NCBI RefSeq assembly: GCF_009765985.1
Contig: NZ_LMUM01000002.1
Location: forward strand, 1-64,000
Direction: 5' to 3'
DNA: 64,000 nt
Source of the DNA: Acidobacterium sp. S8
Lineage (GTDB): Bacteria; Acidobacteriota; Terriglobia; Terriglobales; Acidobacteriaceae
The notes beneath the pieces are model-generated. The model was not told the DNA's origin. It saw only the letters and a program-made list of their open reading frames with translations, and did not search any database. This document shows positions 53,706-61,991 of the stretch, piece by piece. Numbering within the stretch: position 1 is the first letter of the stretch; every line of letters begins with the position of its first letter. The translations under genes and the position numbers were made by a program.

Positions 53706-54539
53706 TTATGCGGCCTTCCTGCGTTGCGGTGTTCGCCTGGCGCTCTTCGCCGGCTTTCCTTTTTCTTTCAAGCTCTGGCGCAGTGCATCCATCAGGTCGA
53801 TGACCTTTCCTTTGGGAGTCTTCGGCTCTTCCTGCGGCAGGGGCTTGTTTTTCAGCTTGGCGTTGACGAGGGTGCGCACGGCGGTTTCGTACTCGTCCTT
53901 GTAATCGCTGAGCTTGAATTTCTCGGTATTGCTGGCGATGAGCTGGCGCGCGAGGGAGAGCTGTTTCGCGTCGACTGCGACGTCTTTGATGGAGGAGACG
54001 TAGTCTTTCGGGCTGCGCAATTCATTTTCAAAACGAAGTGTGTAGAGCATGAGGCCCTTTTGTTTCGGATCGGTGGGAGCGGCAAGGGCGACCAGATGTT
54101 CGCGGCCGCTGAAGGCAATTTTGCCGATGCCGATGGATTGAGTCTGCTCGAGAGCTTTGCGCATGATGGCGATGGCCTTGGCCTGGGCTTCGTCTTTGGG
54201 CGCTACGAAGTAAGGGCGATCGAAGAGCTCGGGTGGCAGCTCTTCTGCTTTAGCGAACTGCGCGATTTCCATGGTGGTCGCGGTGGGGATGCGCAGCTTC
54301 TTGAGCTCGTCGGGCTCGATCTGGATGTACTTCCCTTTTTTGTATTCGTAGCCTTTGACGATATCGGCAGCATTCACGGGCTCGTCGTCTGCAACGTTCT
54401 GGTGGTGAATGCGCTTGCCGGATTCGCGGTCGATCTGGTGGAACTCGACCTGGCGGGCGGAGTTGCTTGCCGGGAAGATTTTGACGGCGATGGAGACGAG
54501 TGAGATCTGAATCTGACCTGACCATGTGGGACGTGCCAT
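53706..54539 (-). CDS. ku: Ku protein, copy 2
   Basis: A 277-residue Ku. It starts at ATG 54539 (MARPTWSGQIQISLVSIAVKI) with a GGAG site; the longer frame would translate a REP element and is rejected. It has VEFHQIDRESGKRIHHQNVA, VKGYEYKKGKYIQI, LSDYKDEYETAVRTL and a basic tail (KSARRTPQRRKAA). It differs clearly from copy 1 (no cysteines in the early loop). It is followed by an acetyltransferase and a hypothetical gene. Two distinct Ku types may form separate homodimers or a heterodimer. Confidence 0.93.
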   Translation of the reverse strand: MARPTWSGQIQISLVSIAVKIFPASNSARQVEFHQIDRESGKRIHHQNVADDEPVNAADIVKGYEYKKGKYIQIEPDELKKLRIPTATTMEIAQFAKAEELPPELFDRPYFVAPKDEAQAKAIAIMRKALEQTQSIGIGKIAFSGREHLVALAAPTDPKQKGLMLYTLRFENELRSPKDYVSSIKDVAVDAKQLSLARQLIASNTEKFKLSDYKDEYETAVRTLVNAKLKNKPLPQEEPKTPKGKVIDLMDALRQSLKEKGKPAKSARRTPQRRKAA

Positions 54540-54987
54540 CGGGAGCTCCTTGTCTTTGTCTGATTCAAGGAGTGGCGATTGGGCTGTCCGGGAAAGGCCC
54601 CGGGGCTGAAGCCTCTTTTCTTTTCGTGGCCGGTTCACCGGGCTAAAGCCCGGTGCTTCTTCCTGAAAAGCGTGACGTCTGAGAAGCCCCGGTCTCAAAT
54701 CGAGAACTGGGGCACCCGCTCCGTGCTTTCATCGGATTCCGTGATGATGGGATTCAGGAACCAAGATGGTTGGGGATTCTTCGTCGCTTTGCTCCTCAGA
54801 ATGACGGGGTTTATCACGAGAAGAACGGGTATATCACGCCTTATAGGAACGGGTGTATCGCGCCTTTGGAGAAATGATCGTAATCTGGGATGGCGGCAGA
54901 CTGCTTCACAGAATGACGTTTTCATCTCCGCCGTGACGCTACACGTTCGCCGGGTGAAATTGAATCAGAAGATGGATGGCAAGCTAG
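54540..54987. other. 450-bp gene-free region with repeats
   Basis: Holds a REP-like copy (54595-54663), an inverted copy of the CTGAGCG dispersed repeat (about 54774-54806, read as GATTCTTCG...CTCAGAATGACGG), and two near-identical adjacent blocks GAACGGGTATATCACGCC and GAACGGGTGTATCGCGCC (about 54825-54863). No gene is supported. The promoter of Ku copy 2 is expected near 54560-54600. Confidence 0.5.
54595..54663 (+). repeat. REP-like element, solitary copy
   Basis: AGGCCCCGGGGCTGAAGCCT, then TTCACCGGGC-TAAA-GCCCGGTG-CTTCTTCC, the same order as the RAYT-locus copies but diverged. It sits just upstream of Ku copy 2. Confidence 0.65.
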
Positions 54988-56052
54988 CTATTCTGTTGAG
55001 GGAATGGCGTAGTAGCCTTTACGCGCCTGAACCTTTAGGCCGTCACCTTTGCAGGAGATATCGAGCTTGCGGTAGCTGCCGTCAAGCTTGTTATTGGTCG
55101 GCGTGTAGCTGGCGAGGTATTGGGTGCGCAGCTCGTCTTCGATCTGCTGGAAGGCGGCTTCCATCTTTTTGCCGTTGTTGCCGACATCGATCATGCGGCC
55201 GCCGGTTTCATCGGCCATTTTTTTCATGGCGGAGGCTCCGGTGTAGCCAATGTTCATGCCATAGCCGTATCTGCTGCTGTAGAAGCCGCGATCGGCAATG
55301 AGCAGCACATAAATGATGGTATTGGCCTTCTGCGCGGCTTCGATGGCATCCTGAATCTTGTAGCTGCTGCCCTGGTCTTCGCCGTCGGTGAGCAGGACGA
55401 GGGCCTTGCGGCCAGTCTCGGAGCGCATCTTGTCATTCGAGGCCTGGTAGACGGCGTCGTAGAGCAGAGTACCCTTGGGCGTGCCGCTTACGGGCACAGG
55501 CCCCTGGCCGATTCCGGGGACGCCACCACTGCCGCCGCCGACATTAATCTGCGCTTCGTCCATGGCTTTTTCGATCTGGCGCGGGCTGCTGGTGAAATCC
55601 TGCAACAGACTTATCTGCACATCGAAGGAGACGAGGAAGGCCTCGTCCTTCGAGCGCAGGATGCGCTTTACGAAAGCGCTGCCGGTCTGCTGCTCCATGG
55701 GCAGGACGTTCTGCTGGCTGCCGCTGGTATCGAGCATGATGCCAAGAGTCAGGGGCAGGTCGGATTCGGCGGAGAAGTTCTTGATCTTCTGCGGAGTTTT
55801 GTCTTCGATGATGTTGCAGTCGTCCTTCGTCAGGTTCGGGATGAGGCCGTTGTGCTTGTCGCGCACGGTGAAGTAGAGGCTGACGAGGTTGACGTTGACC
55901 TTGAGGGTGGTGGTGGCCCGGTCTTCCACCTGCGTCGTGTCCGGAGCATTGCTTTCGGGCGAGGCATCGGGCGATGGAGCTTCCTGCGCGAAGACGGTCA
56001 GCGCGGCGCTGGAGAGCAGAAGCAGGACGGGAATGATTTTGCGGAATCGCAT
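54988..56052 (-). CDS. secreted VWA-domain protein, acidobacterial type 1
   Basis: A 354-residue protein starting at ATG 56052 (MRFRKIIPVLLLLSSAALTV, a signal peptide). Residues about 50-110 are the VNVNLVSLYFTVRDKHNGLI and NIIEDKTPQKIKNF segment typical of the acidobacterial VWFA-related domain. The VWA domain follows with intact MIDAS DTSGS (TLGIMLDTSGSQ) and later LLTDGEDQGS. Function is unknown; export and surface adhesion or protein interaction are likely. No neighbours form an obvious operon. Confidence 0.85.
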   Translation of the reverse strand: MRFRKIIPVLLLLSSAALTVFAQEAPSPDASPESNAPDTTQVEDRATTTLKVNVNLVSLYFTVRDKHNGLIPNLTKDDCNIIEDKTPQKIKNFSAESDLPLTLGIMLDTSGSQQNVLPMEQQTGSAFVKRILRSKDEAFLVSFDVQISLLQDFTSSPRQIEKAMDEAQINVGGGSGGVPGIGQGPVPVSGTPKGTLLYDAVYQASNDKMRSETGRKALVLLTDGEDQGSSYKIQDAIEAAQKANTIIYVLLIADRGFYSSRYGYGMNIGYTGASAMKKMADETGGRMIDVGNNGKKMEAAFQQIEDELRTQYLASYTPTNNKLDGSYRKLDISCKGDGLKVQARKGYYAIPSTE

Positions 56053-56391
56053 ATTTATGGTCGTTTTCGAGTATGCGCGATACATTTTCTGCAGGCTGGT
56101 CCCCCCGGTGCGTTGCTCTGGCGGTCGATGTTTCGAGCAATTCCTTCGCTTGCGCTCGGGATGACAAACCTTGTTCGCTAATCATTGGACGAGGAATTGG
56201 GTATAAAGGTCAATTCCTCCCGCTGGTGCGCGCAAAACGATCTGCCGCGTCAGTCTGGTAATCTTACAGTAGCTCAGACCGCTTTGGCGCGACTAACGAA
56301 ACAGGGGTCGAGAGCATCTAAAAGCAATGAAATCTTCTGCCGCGCGCCAGACGGCAGTTGAATGTACGAAGTGGGCGGGGGTTTTTACGTG
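56053..56391. other. divergent promoter region of the two VWA genes
   Basis: About 340 bp between the two divergent VWA genes. It should hold both promoters. A CTTGCGCTCGGGATGAC block near 56150 resembles the dispersed repeat in inverted form. No gene is seen. Confidence 0.4.
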
Positions 56392-57684
56392 ATGCAAGGT
56401 GCCTTGGCAGCAGTGCTGGCCTTTTTTATGCTGGGAGCGTTCCAGCAGCAACAGCAGAGTATTCCGGACGCGCCAGCGCCCCAGCCTGCCGGACCGGCTG
56501 GCCTTTCGAACCTGAAAGACCAGGTGACGCCGGGCAGCAGCACAGGCCGCGACGCGGTACAGAGTGCGCCAACACCAGGCGGCGTTCCGCCATCGCAATC
56601 TACTTCGTCTTCGGATACGCAATCGGCTCCGCAACAGGACAATACGCCGCAGCAGGAAGCTCCTGAGGTCCCCAAGCCCGGTGAGACGGGTGCCTACCTG
56701 ATCCGCACCGGTATTACATATATCGATGTTCCGACTACAGTTCGCGATAAAAAGCATCAGCTGGTGGCTGGCCTGACGTGGCGGCAATTCAAGGTTTATG
56801 AGGATGGCCAACGGCAGAAAATCGCGTTCTTCTCGGTTGATCCGCTGCCTATTTCCACGGCTTTTGTTGTCGATCAGAGCCTGCCCTCGGATGTGATGAA
56901 CAAGGTCAACCAGTCGATGTCGGCGGTAACGGGCGCGTTCACCCCTGCTGATTCCGTGGCGATTTTTGCTTATAACAGCAGCACGAGCATGATTACTGAC
57001 TTTACCGGCGCGCAGGGCGCACGGCTTCCCGCCGCTTTCCAGAGGGCAAAATCTTCAGGCCGCGATATGGGCGTGGTTTCACCCGGCGGTCCGCTCGATA
57101 ACGGGATGACCATCAATAACAAGCAGGTTGACCCGAACCTTGCGCCACAGCGCGGCAATGCCGGATTTATCGTGATCCCGAAGGAAGTGCATCCGCTCAA
57201 CGATGCGATTCTGGCGGCAGCCAAGCAACTGGCGCAGCAGCCGAAGGGCCGCCGCCGTGTGCTGTATGTCATCAGCGATGGCAAGGAGTCGGGCAGCAAG
57301 GCTTCGTATAAGGAAGTGGTTCGCTACCTGCTGACGAATAATATTTCGGTTTACGGCACCTTGGTGGGTGATTCGGCGATGTGGGGTGTCGGCTATCTCG
57401 ACAAGTGGCATATTCCGCTGCTGCCCACGATGCGCGACAACATTCTTCCGAAATATGCGCTTGCCACTGGCGGCGCGCTGGAATCGCAATTCTCTGAGAA
57501 CGGCATTCAGAACAGCTTTGCCAAGATCACCGAATCGGTACGCGCGGCTTACACGCTGGGCTATTACAGCCACGCAGGCATGATGAGCGACAAGTTCCAC
57601 AAGATCACGGTGAATGTAGAAGTGCCAAATCTGGATGTTACGGCCAAGGATGGGTATTATCCGTCGGCCTCCATGCAGCAATGA
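56392..57684 (+). CDS. secreted VWA-domain protein, acidobacterial type 2
   Basis: A 430-residue protein with a signal peptide and a long Gln/Pro/Ser-rich segment (about 20-110), then the TYIDVPTTVRDKKHQLVAGLTW and FKVYEDGQRQKIAFF pattern of the acidobacterial VWFA domain. The MIDAS position reads VVDQSLPS, so the second Ser of DxSxS is replaced by Pro and metal binding may be lost. ISDGKESGSKAS is a later VWA element. Its stop overlaps the next gene start by 4 bp. ATG 56362 is an alternative start. Confidence 0.83.
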   Translation: MQGALAAVLAFFMLGAFQQQQQSIPDAPAPQPAGPAGLSNLKDQVTPGSSTGRDAVQSAPTPGGVPPSQSTSSSDTQSAPQQDNTPQQEAPEVPKPGETGAYLIRTGITYIDVPTTVRDKKHQLVAGLTWRQFKVYEDGQRQKIAFFSVDPLPISTAFVVDQSLPSDVMNKVNQSMSAVTGAFTPADSVAIFAYNSSTSMITDFTGAQGARLPAAFQRAKSSGRDMGVVSPGGPLDNGMTINNKQVDPNLAPQRGNAGFIVIPKEVHPLNDAILAAAKQLAQQPKGRRRVLYVISDGKESGSKASYKEVVRYLLTNNISVYGTLVGDSAMWGVGYLDKWHIPLLPTMRDNILPKYALATGGALESQFSENGIQNSFAKITESVRAAYTLGYYSHAGMMSDKFHKITVNVEVPNLDVTAKDGYYPSASMQQ

Positions 57685-58553
57685 CGATAACGAGCGGCGA
57701 GGCTTCAGGGCTTGCCCTGCTCGCCGCGGCAGTCTGGGGAACATCTGACTTTCTAGGCGGCATGGTGACGCGCAAAGCGTCGCCGGGCATCATTTTGCTG
57801 ATCGCTCATGGCATTGGGCTGCTAGCTCTGCTGGCAATTCTGCTTGTTCACCCGATGGGCCTTCCTACGCTCTATACAGTGAAGTACGGCCTGATTGCGG
57901 GGCTGGCCGGCGGCATTGGACTGCTGGCGCTTTATAAGGCTCTCTCGCTGGGTTCCATGGGGCTGGTAGCTGCGCTTTCCGGCGTGATTACGGCATCGGT
58001 TCCGGTGCTGGTTTCCTTTTTCAGCGAGGGCAGGCCGTCGCTGCTGAAGCTCGCGGGTTTTGCGGTGGCAATTGTGGCGATCTGGCTGATTGCCTATACC
58101 CCGACGGCTGAGGTGCATCCGCACGGCCTTTGGCTGGCGGTTCTGGCGGGTATCTGCTTCGGGATTCTGCTGGTTTTCCTGCATATTGCGGGAAGAGACA
58201 GCGTGATGTGGGCGCTCACCTTCTCGCGTGTCGCTTCAGTTTCCTGCGCCGGGGTTTTGACGCTGATCACACTAAAAACCCTGCGCGCTCACGAGCCGGC
58301 GGAAGGGCCAGGTATTCAGTGGCGGGTGGTCTTGCCGCTGGCGGCTGCTGCGGGACTGCTCGATACCCTGGGGAACCTGCTCTATACGGCGTCCTCGCTT
58401 GCGGGACGGCTGGATGTGGCGGCGGTACTCTCGTCGCTTTATCCTGCTGGAACGATTCTGCTGGCAGCGTTGGTGCTGAAGGAGCGGGCGACGCGCAACC
58501 AGACTGCGGGAATGGCGCTGGCAATGCTTGCCGTCGCTATGATTTCAGCTTAG
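57681..58553 (+). CDS. DMT/EamA-family transporter
   Basis: A 290-residue membrane protein with ten hydrophobic segments in two EamA halves (first half AAAVWGTSDFLGGMVTRK, second half LLDTLGNLLYTASSLAG). Such transporters export amino acids, nucleotide sugars or drugs; the substrate is not predictable. It overlaps the VWA gene by ATGA, so the two are probably translated together. Confidence 0.87.
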   Translation: MTITSGEASGLALLAAAVWGTSDFLGGMVTRKASPGIILLIAHGIGLLALLAILLVHPMGLPTLYTVKYGLIAGLAGGIGLLALYKALSLGSMGLVAALSGVITASVPVLVSFFSEGRPSLLKLAGFAVAIVAIWLIAYTPTAEVHPHGLWLAVLAGICFGILLVFLHIAGRDSVMWALTFSRVASVSCAGVLTLITLKTLRAHEPAEGPGIQWRVVLPLAAAAGLLDTLGNLLYTASSLAGRLDVAAVLSSLYPAGTILLAALVLKERATRNQTAGMALAMLAVAMISA

Positions 58554-58606
58554 GATGGTAGCCAAGATTTCTGCGAGTGCCTTTCGATAGGGAAGTGCTC
58601 TGCAAT

Positions 58607-58620
58607 TTCCCAATTGGGAA
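58607..58620. promoter_or_regulatory. perfect 14-bp palindrome, candidate operator
   Basis: TTCCCAATTGGGAA lies 65 bp before the small ORF and about 340 bp before the ABC permease. A second inverted repeat GTAA-CCC-TTAC follows at about 58623. It resembles a dimeric repressor site, but no regulator gene is nearby. Confidence 0.35.
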
Positions 58621-58684
58621 GTGTAACCCTTACGATTCCCATTCGTAACATGCAAGAGCAGAAATAGGTTATCTAAGGGTGACA

Positions 58685-58924
58685 ATGCGGCTCTCCTATG
58701 ATTACCATTGGATAATGCTTAACGCTCAGACCCCCGAGCGGACTCAGATACTTGCGGCACTGGAAAGGGACCTGGCGACAAAGAAAGATCAGCTCAATCT
58801 GCTGATTTCAATGTTCCATGGTATGCCGCGGATGTCTCGTTCCTATATTGTTCCGGTCTTTCGCTCCACGCGGCGAGAGATTGCGACGCTGCGGCGGCAG
58901 ATTCGTGGCCTGCGGCACTATTGA
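58685..58924 (+). CDS. possible small coiled-coil protein
   Basis: A 79-residue open frame with an AAGGGTG sequence before its ATG. The sequence (LAALERDLATKKDQLNLLISM and RSTRREIATLRRQIRGLRHY) has heptad-like helices and a basic C-terminus. No family is recognised. It ends 38 bp before the ABC permease and could be its leader gene; it may also be spurious. Confidence 0.4.
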   Translation: MRLSYDYHWIMLNAQTPERTQILAALERDLATKKDQLNLLISMFHGMPRMSRSYIVPVFRSTRREIATLRRQIRGLRHY

Positions 58925-58962
58925 GTTTCTTCCCTTCTTTCCGTTCTGAGGAAAATCCAATC

Positions 58963-61389
58963 ATGCGAACCGGCAGGAACTTTCTTTCGCGCCAGAATCT
59001 CGGCACAAATCTCCTGATTGTTCTGCTGCTTTCTTTCGGGCTGGGCGCGGCGGCAGTTCTCTATACCGCGCTGGAACGGCTGCTGCTGCATGCGCTTCGC
59101 GTAGACCATCCGAAAACACTGGTTCGTATCGTCGAAAAGCGGCCGCCGATTACAAATTCGGCGTGGTTTTCATACAGCACGTATGAGGCGATTCGGCAGA
59201 TGTGCGATCTGGGAGAGGTCGCGATCGAGGGCAATTTCGATACGGCTGTGACCACGAACAATACCGTCCAGCCGATTGTGGCCAGCATGGTATCCGGAAG
59301 CTACTTCTCCATACTGGGAGCTTTGGCAGAGACCGGGCGCACGTTGAATCAGGCCGATGAGAAGGCGCAGGCGGGCGTTCCCGTTGTCCTGAGCCATCGC
59401 TTCTGGGTCAGCGAATTTGGCGGGGCGGCTGCGGCGGTCGGGTCGACGCTCATGGTGCAGGGCCAGCCCTTCACGATTGTCGGCGTGATGCCGCAAAGTT
59501 TCTTTGGCACGAAGCTCGATGCCAGCCCGGATGTGTGGCTGCCTTTGTCGGCGCAGCCGCTACTTTCTACTACACCCTTGAATGCCAAGGAGCCGGATCG
59601 TTATTTTTCGATCTTTGCCCGCTTAAAGAATGGCGTGAATTTGGCTCAGGCGCAGGCGGAATTCACAGGAATTTACCGAGCGATCCAAAAAGCGAATAGC
59701 GATACAGATACGCAAAGACAGGGGCTGCTCGTGCCTATTGCCGAAGGCTCGTTCGCATTGCGAGAGCAGTTTGGCCGCGCGCTCACGCTGCTGTTGTGGG
59801 GATTGGCGGGGCTGCTGCTGATGGTGAGCGCGAGCATTGCGGGATTGTTGCTGGCGCGATCCGCTCGGCGTGAAAGCGATACGGCGGTGCGGCTTGCGCT
59901 CGGTGCGAGCCGTGCGCGCCTGATTCTGCAAGCACTCGGCGAATCCGCGGTGTTGGGATTGGTGGGTGCCTCTGGCGGTGTGATCGTTGCCTCGTTCCTG
60001 TTTGCGCCACTGCTCAAGAAGCTGCTTCCGGCAAGCCAGACTCCTCTGCCGGTGTCACTGGTTCCCGATCTGAAGATTGACCTGATGGCGGTCGCTCTGG
60101 CCTTCGGCATCAGCCTGATCTTCGGCGTGATTCCCGCATGGATGGCGTCGCGGACTACGCCGCAGCAGGCGCTGCGCAAAGGCTCTGCAACGCGGCGCTC
60201 CAGCCGGTTCAGCCGGAGCCTGATGATTCTTGAAACGGCGGTGACGCTGGTTCTGCTGATGGAAACCGGCTTGCTGATGCGGACCTTTTACGTGCTGCGA
60301 CATACCAGCCCCGGCTTCGATGTGGAGCACCTTGTGAGTTTCACGCTGGACATGGGGCTAAGCGGGCGCGGGAAAAGCATAGCTCCCACTTTTCCGGAAG
60401 AGTTGCGACAACGAGTTGCGACGCTGCCGGGCGTGCGTGACGCGAGCCTCGCAAGCGCTCCGCTCATGCAGCGGATCGGGATGAAGACATCCGTGGCGCT
60501 GCCGGGACAGAAGATTCCTTCGCGGTCATTTCTGAATACCAGCCTGGACAACGTATCGAGTAGCTTTTTTACAACGCTCAGTATTCCTCTGCTCTCCGGC
60601 CGCAGCCTGGTGGAAGCCGACGCAGAGCGTTCCGCACCGACGCCGACCGTGATTAACGAGGCCTTTGCCAGAGCGATCTTTCCGGATCGCAATCCCATTG
60701 GCCAAACCTTTGGAATGGGCGAAGCTGAGAGTGTGGCCAAGGCTACAAATATTGTTGTGGGCGTGGCAGGAGATTCGAAGTACCGGTCGCTGCGGGAGGC
60801 GCTGCAGCCGATTTACTTCACGCCGATTGGGCAACGGAATGATTTCGGTTCGCAGTTTTATCTGTATGTCCGTACGAAGGGGTCGCCTTCGGCGGTGATC
60901 GGCGAGGCGCGTAAAATTCTTTTCGCTCTGGCGCCGCAACTTCCCTTTTCCCACGTCGCCACTATGCAGGAGCAGGTGAATGAATCGCTCTGGCAGGAGC
61001 GTCTGCTGACGACGCTTGCCGCGGTCTTCTCGATCGTTTCTATTTTGATGGCGGGAGCGGGGCTGTACGGGCTGCTGGCGTATGAAGCAAGCCGGAGAAC
61101 ACGTGAGTTCGGTATTCGTACGTCGGTAGGCGCTCAGAGGTGGGATAGCGGCGCGCTTATGGTTCGGGAGCTGATGGCGATTGTGCTTCCGGGGGTGGTG
61201 ATAGGCGGGGCGGTCTGCCTGTTGCTCGCGCGTGTTGTTGCGGCGGTGCTTTACGGCGTGAAGCCGCTCGATGGGCTATCACTTATGGGGGCTTTGCTGG
61301 CGGTGCTGTTGATTGGCTCTGTTGCCGCATGGCAGCCGATGCGGCGGGCCATGCAGGTCGATCCTGCAATTGTTTTGCGGGATGAGTGA
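58963..61389 (+). CDS. MacB/FtsX-type ABC transporter permease (acidobacterial orphan permease)
   Basis: An 808-residue membrane protein. Duplicated FtsX-type permease halves each have a large periplasmic domain and a set of membrane segments: first half around residues 20-400 (PLSAQPLL, LGASRARLILQALGES), second from about 410 (TAVTLVLLMETGLLMR to FGIRTSVGAQRWDSGAL). There is no ATPase gene beside it, as is typical of the large ADOP family in Acidobacteria. The ATG at 58963 with a TGAGGAAA site is chosen over an earlier frame start. Substrate is unknown. Confidence 0.85.
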   Translation: MRTGRNFLSRQNLGTNLLIVLLLSFGLGAAAVLYTALERLLLHALRVDHPKTLVRIVEKRPPITNSAWFSYSTYEAIRQMCDLGEVAIEGNFDTAVTTNNTVQPIVASMVSGSYFSILGALAETGRTLNQADEKAQAGVPVVLSHRFWVSEFGGAAAAVGSTLMVQGQPFTIVGVMPQSFFGTKLDASPDVWLPLSAQPLLSTTPLNAKEPDRYFSIFARLKNGVNLAQAQAEFTGIYRAIQKANSDTDTQRQGLLVPIAEGSFALREQFGRALTLLLWGLAGLLLMVSASIAGLLLARSARRESDTAVRLALGASRARLILQALGESAVLGLVGASGGVIVASFLFAPLLKKLLPASQTPLPVSLVPDLKIDLMAVALAFGISLIFGVIPAWMASRTTPQQALRKGSATRRSSRFSRSLMILETAVTLVLLMETGLLMRTFYVLRHTSPGFDVEHLVSFTLDMGLSGRGKSIAPTFPEELRQRVATLPGVRDASLASAPLMQRIGMKTSVALPGQKIPSRSFLNTSLDNVSSSFFTTLSIPLLSGRSLVEADAERSAPTPTVINEAFARAIFPDRNPIGQTFGMGEAESVAKATNIVVGVAGDSKYRSLREALQPIYFTPIGQRNDFGSQFYLYVRTKGSPSAVIGEARKILFALAPQLPFSHVATMQEQVNESLWQERLLTTLAAVFSIVSILMAGAGLYGLLAYEASRRTREFGIRTSVGAQRWDSGALMVRELMAIVLPGVVIGGAVCLLLARVVAAVLYGVKPLDGLSLMGALLAVLLIGSVAAWQPMRRAMQVDPAIVLRDE

Positions 61390-61424
61390 TTCTCTGCCAT
61401 AGAGCTCATTCGGCCATTCTGCAA

Positions 61425-61450
61425 CCCACATCTCAGAAGCGAGATGTGGG
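61425..61450 (+). terminator. hairpin after the ABC permease
   Basis: A 10-bp perfect stem CCCACATCTC / GAGATGTGGG with a 6-nt loop, about 35 bp after the permease stop. No T-run follows, so termination is uncertain. Confidence 0.4.
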
Positions 61451-61510
61451 GCAGCCGGCGTATCACCGATGTCCTTTGGAGTGGGAATGAAGCCGGTAGT
61501 GGGTCAGTTT

Positions 61511-61833
61511 TCAAACTACAACAACTATAGTTACCGAAATCCCCGTTTTGGGGGAAGAACTGGAAGTAGCTTTTGAATGCTCTTGATTGGCACAACGGGC
61601 GGCTATCTCGATGCCAAGGCCCTTGGCAGGAGCTTCCAGATAGCACTGCTCGAACTCAGCTCTTTGGGAAACAGAGTTGCCCCGTACGGCCCAGCGACGC
61701 TCGCAATCAGGCACAAGATCTGTTTCGTGGACCCAATAAACACGGACGGGTATCCCTGACTGGCTAGAAAGCGTCCGAATAACACCTCGGCTTCCGTGAA
61801 GCTCGGCGGTGGGTCACTTGCGAAGTCCGTCAT
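61511..61833 (-). pseudogene. small hypothetical gene, apparently frameshifted
   Basis: The minus strand begins with a protein-like frame (MTDFASDPPPSFTEAEVLFG to GYPS) and, near 61750, the protein-like character passes to another frame (VYWVHETDLVPDCERRWAV to EQCYLEAPAKGLGIEIAARCA). Neither frame alone looks convincing over its full length, but together they form a credible 105-residue protein ending at the stop at 61511. A single-base frameshift or a sequencing error is the simplest explanation. No family is recognised. Confidence 0.45.
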
Positions 61834-61907
61834 TTTGAAATTATCTGTCAATACAGGCAAAGCAGACAGCACCAGTAACTGTATTGCTTACGAAACTAAC
61901 CCAAAAC

Positions 61908-61982
61908 AAAAAGCCTCAGCAAAATAGCTGGGGCTTTTTCGTTTGCCTTGGACGGCGAGTCCGCCGCCGAGGCATTGCTTTT
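61908..61982 (-). terminator. two-hairpin 3' element of rpoC
   Basis: Just after the rpoC stop on the minus strand: hairpin TGCCTCGG-CGGCG-GACT-CGCCG-T-CCAAGGCA, then GGCAAACG-like linker, then a 13-bp terminator stem with A/T flanks (AAAAAGCC / GGCTTTTT type). Sequence and layout match the nrdJ 3' element at 47058-47126, although the terminator arm bases differ. Confidence 0.75.
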
Positions 61983-61991
61983 GTGAGCAGG

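Noticed and set aside
54540-54698. N-terminal extension of Ku copy 2
   Set aside because: The extra 53 codons translate the REP element; the ATG at 54539 has a ribosome site and a conserved N-terminus.
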